A DNA stretch of 5,958 bases from Anaerolineae bacterium (GTDB taxonomy: Bacteria > Chloroflexota > Anaerolineae > Promineifilales > Promineifilaceae): positions 1 to 5,958 of the forward strand of contig JACSSI010000342.1 in the NCBI GenBank assembly GCA_014879345.1, read 5' to 3'. Below are positions 5,116 to 5,958 of this stretch, in pieces. The position numbers and the translations under genes are program-made. Under the pieces are notes generated by a model that ran no database searches, was not told where the DNA came from, and was given only the letters and a program-made list of their open reading frames with translations. Numbering within the stretch: the first letter of the stretch is position 1; every line of letters begins with the position of its first letter.

Positions 5116-5922
5116 ATGAGCAATGATAATAACCCCCACATATTGAGTGAACTACTAGCCGCTCAAAACGCTGGCGAGACTGTGGTACTCGCTACCATTG
5201 TCAAAGCACACGGCTCCACCCCACGCCACGCTGGCGCCAAGATGATTATTTACGAAAACGGCCGTTCCAGCGGCACAATCGGCGGCGGCGAATTAGAAGC
5301 ACGGGTACGAGAAATCGTCCAAAACGTATTTCAAGACGGCCAACCACGCACCGTCCCCTACTCCCTGGTAGACACCCAGCGTGGCGACCCCGGCGTATGC
5401 GGAGGCGAACTAGAAGTGTATTGCGAACGGTATCAGCCGCCAGCCACCGTGCTCGTCATGGGCTGCGGTCACGTGGGGCAAGCCGTCGCCAGCCTCGCCA
5501 AATGGATGGGCTACCGCGTAGTTGTCAACGATGACCGCGCCGAACTCGTTACGCCAGAAGTGATACCGGAGGCAGATGTATACGTCCCCGGCGGCATCGA
5601 AGATGTCTTAAACGCCACACCCATCACCCGCAGCACCTTTGTTGTTGCCGTCACGCGCAACGTGATGGTAGACCGCCAAATCCTGCCCGCCCTCGCCCGC
5701 TCTCCCGCACCCTACATCGGCGTCATGGGCAGCCGCCGCCGCTGGCTGGAAACGGTGCGCCTCTTGCAAGAAGATGGTTTGACCGAAGCGGAAATGGCTC
5801 GGTTTCACTCGCCCATCGGTCTGGAACTCAACGCCGAAGACCCGCACGAAATCGCCATTAGCATCATGGCAGAAATCATCATGCTGCGCCGTCAGGGAAC
5901 AGGCAAGCGAATGAGCAATTAA
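5116..5922 (+). CDS. XdhC/CoxI-family molybdenum hydroxylase maturation protein
   Basis: XdhC-type proteins bind molybdenum cofactor and help sulfurate and insert it into xanthine dehydrogenase or CO dehydrogenase-like enzymes. The 268 residues carry both family domains. The N-terminal XdhC_CoxI domain has AHGSTPRHAGAKM (31-43), GTIGGGELEA (53-62) and the CGGELEVYCE segment (95-104, with C95). The C-terminal Rossmann domain has VLVMGCGHVGQA (112-123), an acidic strand end at D139-D140 typical of NAD(P) binding, TRNVMVD (180-186), YIGVMGSRRRW (200-210) and SPIGLELNAEDPHEIAISIMAEI (232-254). Many relatives read TRGHxxD where this has TRNVMVD; I believe this marks a subfamily, but have not checked it. 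No molybdenum hydroxylase gene is visible, so the client is unknown and probably lies downstream or elsewhere. The ATG has no ribosome binding site; translation is likely coupled to the lipoprotein gene. It is GC-rich: a hand count of 5641-5700 gives 40 G+C of 60. Confidence 0.9.
   Translation: MSNDNNPHILSELLAAQNAGETVVLATIVKAHGSTPRHAGAKMIIYENGRSSGTIGGGELEARVREIVQNVFQDGQPRTVPYSLVDTQRGDPGVCGGELEVYCERYQPPATVLVMGCGHVGQAVASLAKWMGYRVVVNDDRAELVTPEVIPEADVYVPGGIEDVLNATPITRSTFVVAVTRNVMVDRQILPALARSPAPYIGVMGSRRRWLETVRLLQEDGLTEAEMARFHSPIGLELNAEDPHEIAISIMAEIIMLRRQGTGKRMSN
5257..5266. repeat. Iterated palindrome AACGGCCGTT, copy 7
   Basis: Exact copy in the XdhC-family gene, read as AAC-GGC-CGT (N-G-R), in the turn before the conserved GTIGGG motif. 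Confidence 0.85.
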
Positions 5923-5932
5923 AAAAGCTGCT

Positions 5933-5958
5933 ACACAGAGCACACGGAGATTCACAGA
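5933..5958. repeat. Possible start of a degenerate CACAGAG-type repeat, cut by the window end
   Basis: After the last stop the sequence runs CACAGAG (5934-5940), CACACGGAG (5941-5949) and, after ATT, CACAGA (5953-5958). Degenerate strings of this CACAGAG type recur between genes in many environmental bacteria, as far as I recall. Only about two and a half units are visible, so this is tentative. Confidence 0.35.

Noticed and set aside
5608..5955. Minus-strand open frame of 115 codons over the end of the XdhC-family gene
   Set aside because: It is antisense to the conserved Rossmann domain and rich in alanine, glycine and histidine, as expected from GC-rich antisense reading.

Overview
The window reads as a chromosomal stretch from a bacterium that makes coenzyme F420. 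The gene content fits Chloroflexota (Anaerolineae or a related class): cofD and cofC sit next to a luciferase-like F420 enzyme, and there is an SH3-like lipoprotein and an XdhC-family protein of the kind found in that phylum. This assignment comes from recognising protein families, not from a database search. All seven substantial genes are on the + strand, and the first is cut by the window edge.

Region 1 (1-2170) is an F420 module: the C-terminal half of CofD, then CofC, then a 334-residue luciferase-like (LLM) oxidoreductase with a perfect AGGAGG ribosome binding site. Gaps are 29 and 59 bases, so one transcript is likely. CofC and CofD build the phospholactyl (or phosphoenolpyruvyl) part of F420, and the LLM enzyme is a likely user of it.

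Region 2 (2171-2623) is a 453-base gap. It holds an 88-base nested palindromic element followed by a T-run, a small TTAGTGA/TCACTAA inverted repeat, a textbook 14-bp-stem terminator that could work in both directions, a possible minus-strand gene remnant ending at that terminator, and a TATAAT -10 box that probably serves the next gene.

Region 3 (2624-4517) is a two-component pair: a membrane histidine kinase with about six transmembrane helices, and a stand-alone CheY-like receiver with no output domain. The kinase gene is visibly richer in A+T than its flanks.

Region 4 (4518-5922) starts with five tandem 13-bp repeats headed by a perfect inverted repeat, placed just upstream of a TTGACA promoter. 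The promoter leads into a small lipoprotein gene with a TTG start, then, five bases after its stop, an XdhC/CoxI-family protein linked to molybdenum hydroxylase maturation. The last bases look like the start of a CACAGAG-type repeat.

The most unusual signal cuts across all regions. The palindrome AACGGCCGTT occurs seven times in 5958 bases (random expectation is well below 0.01), always inside genes and in all three codon phases. It behaves like a highly iterated palindrome comparable to cyanobacterial HIP1.
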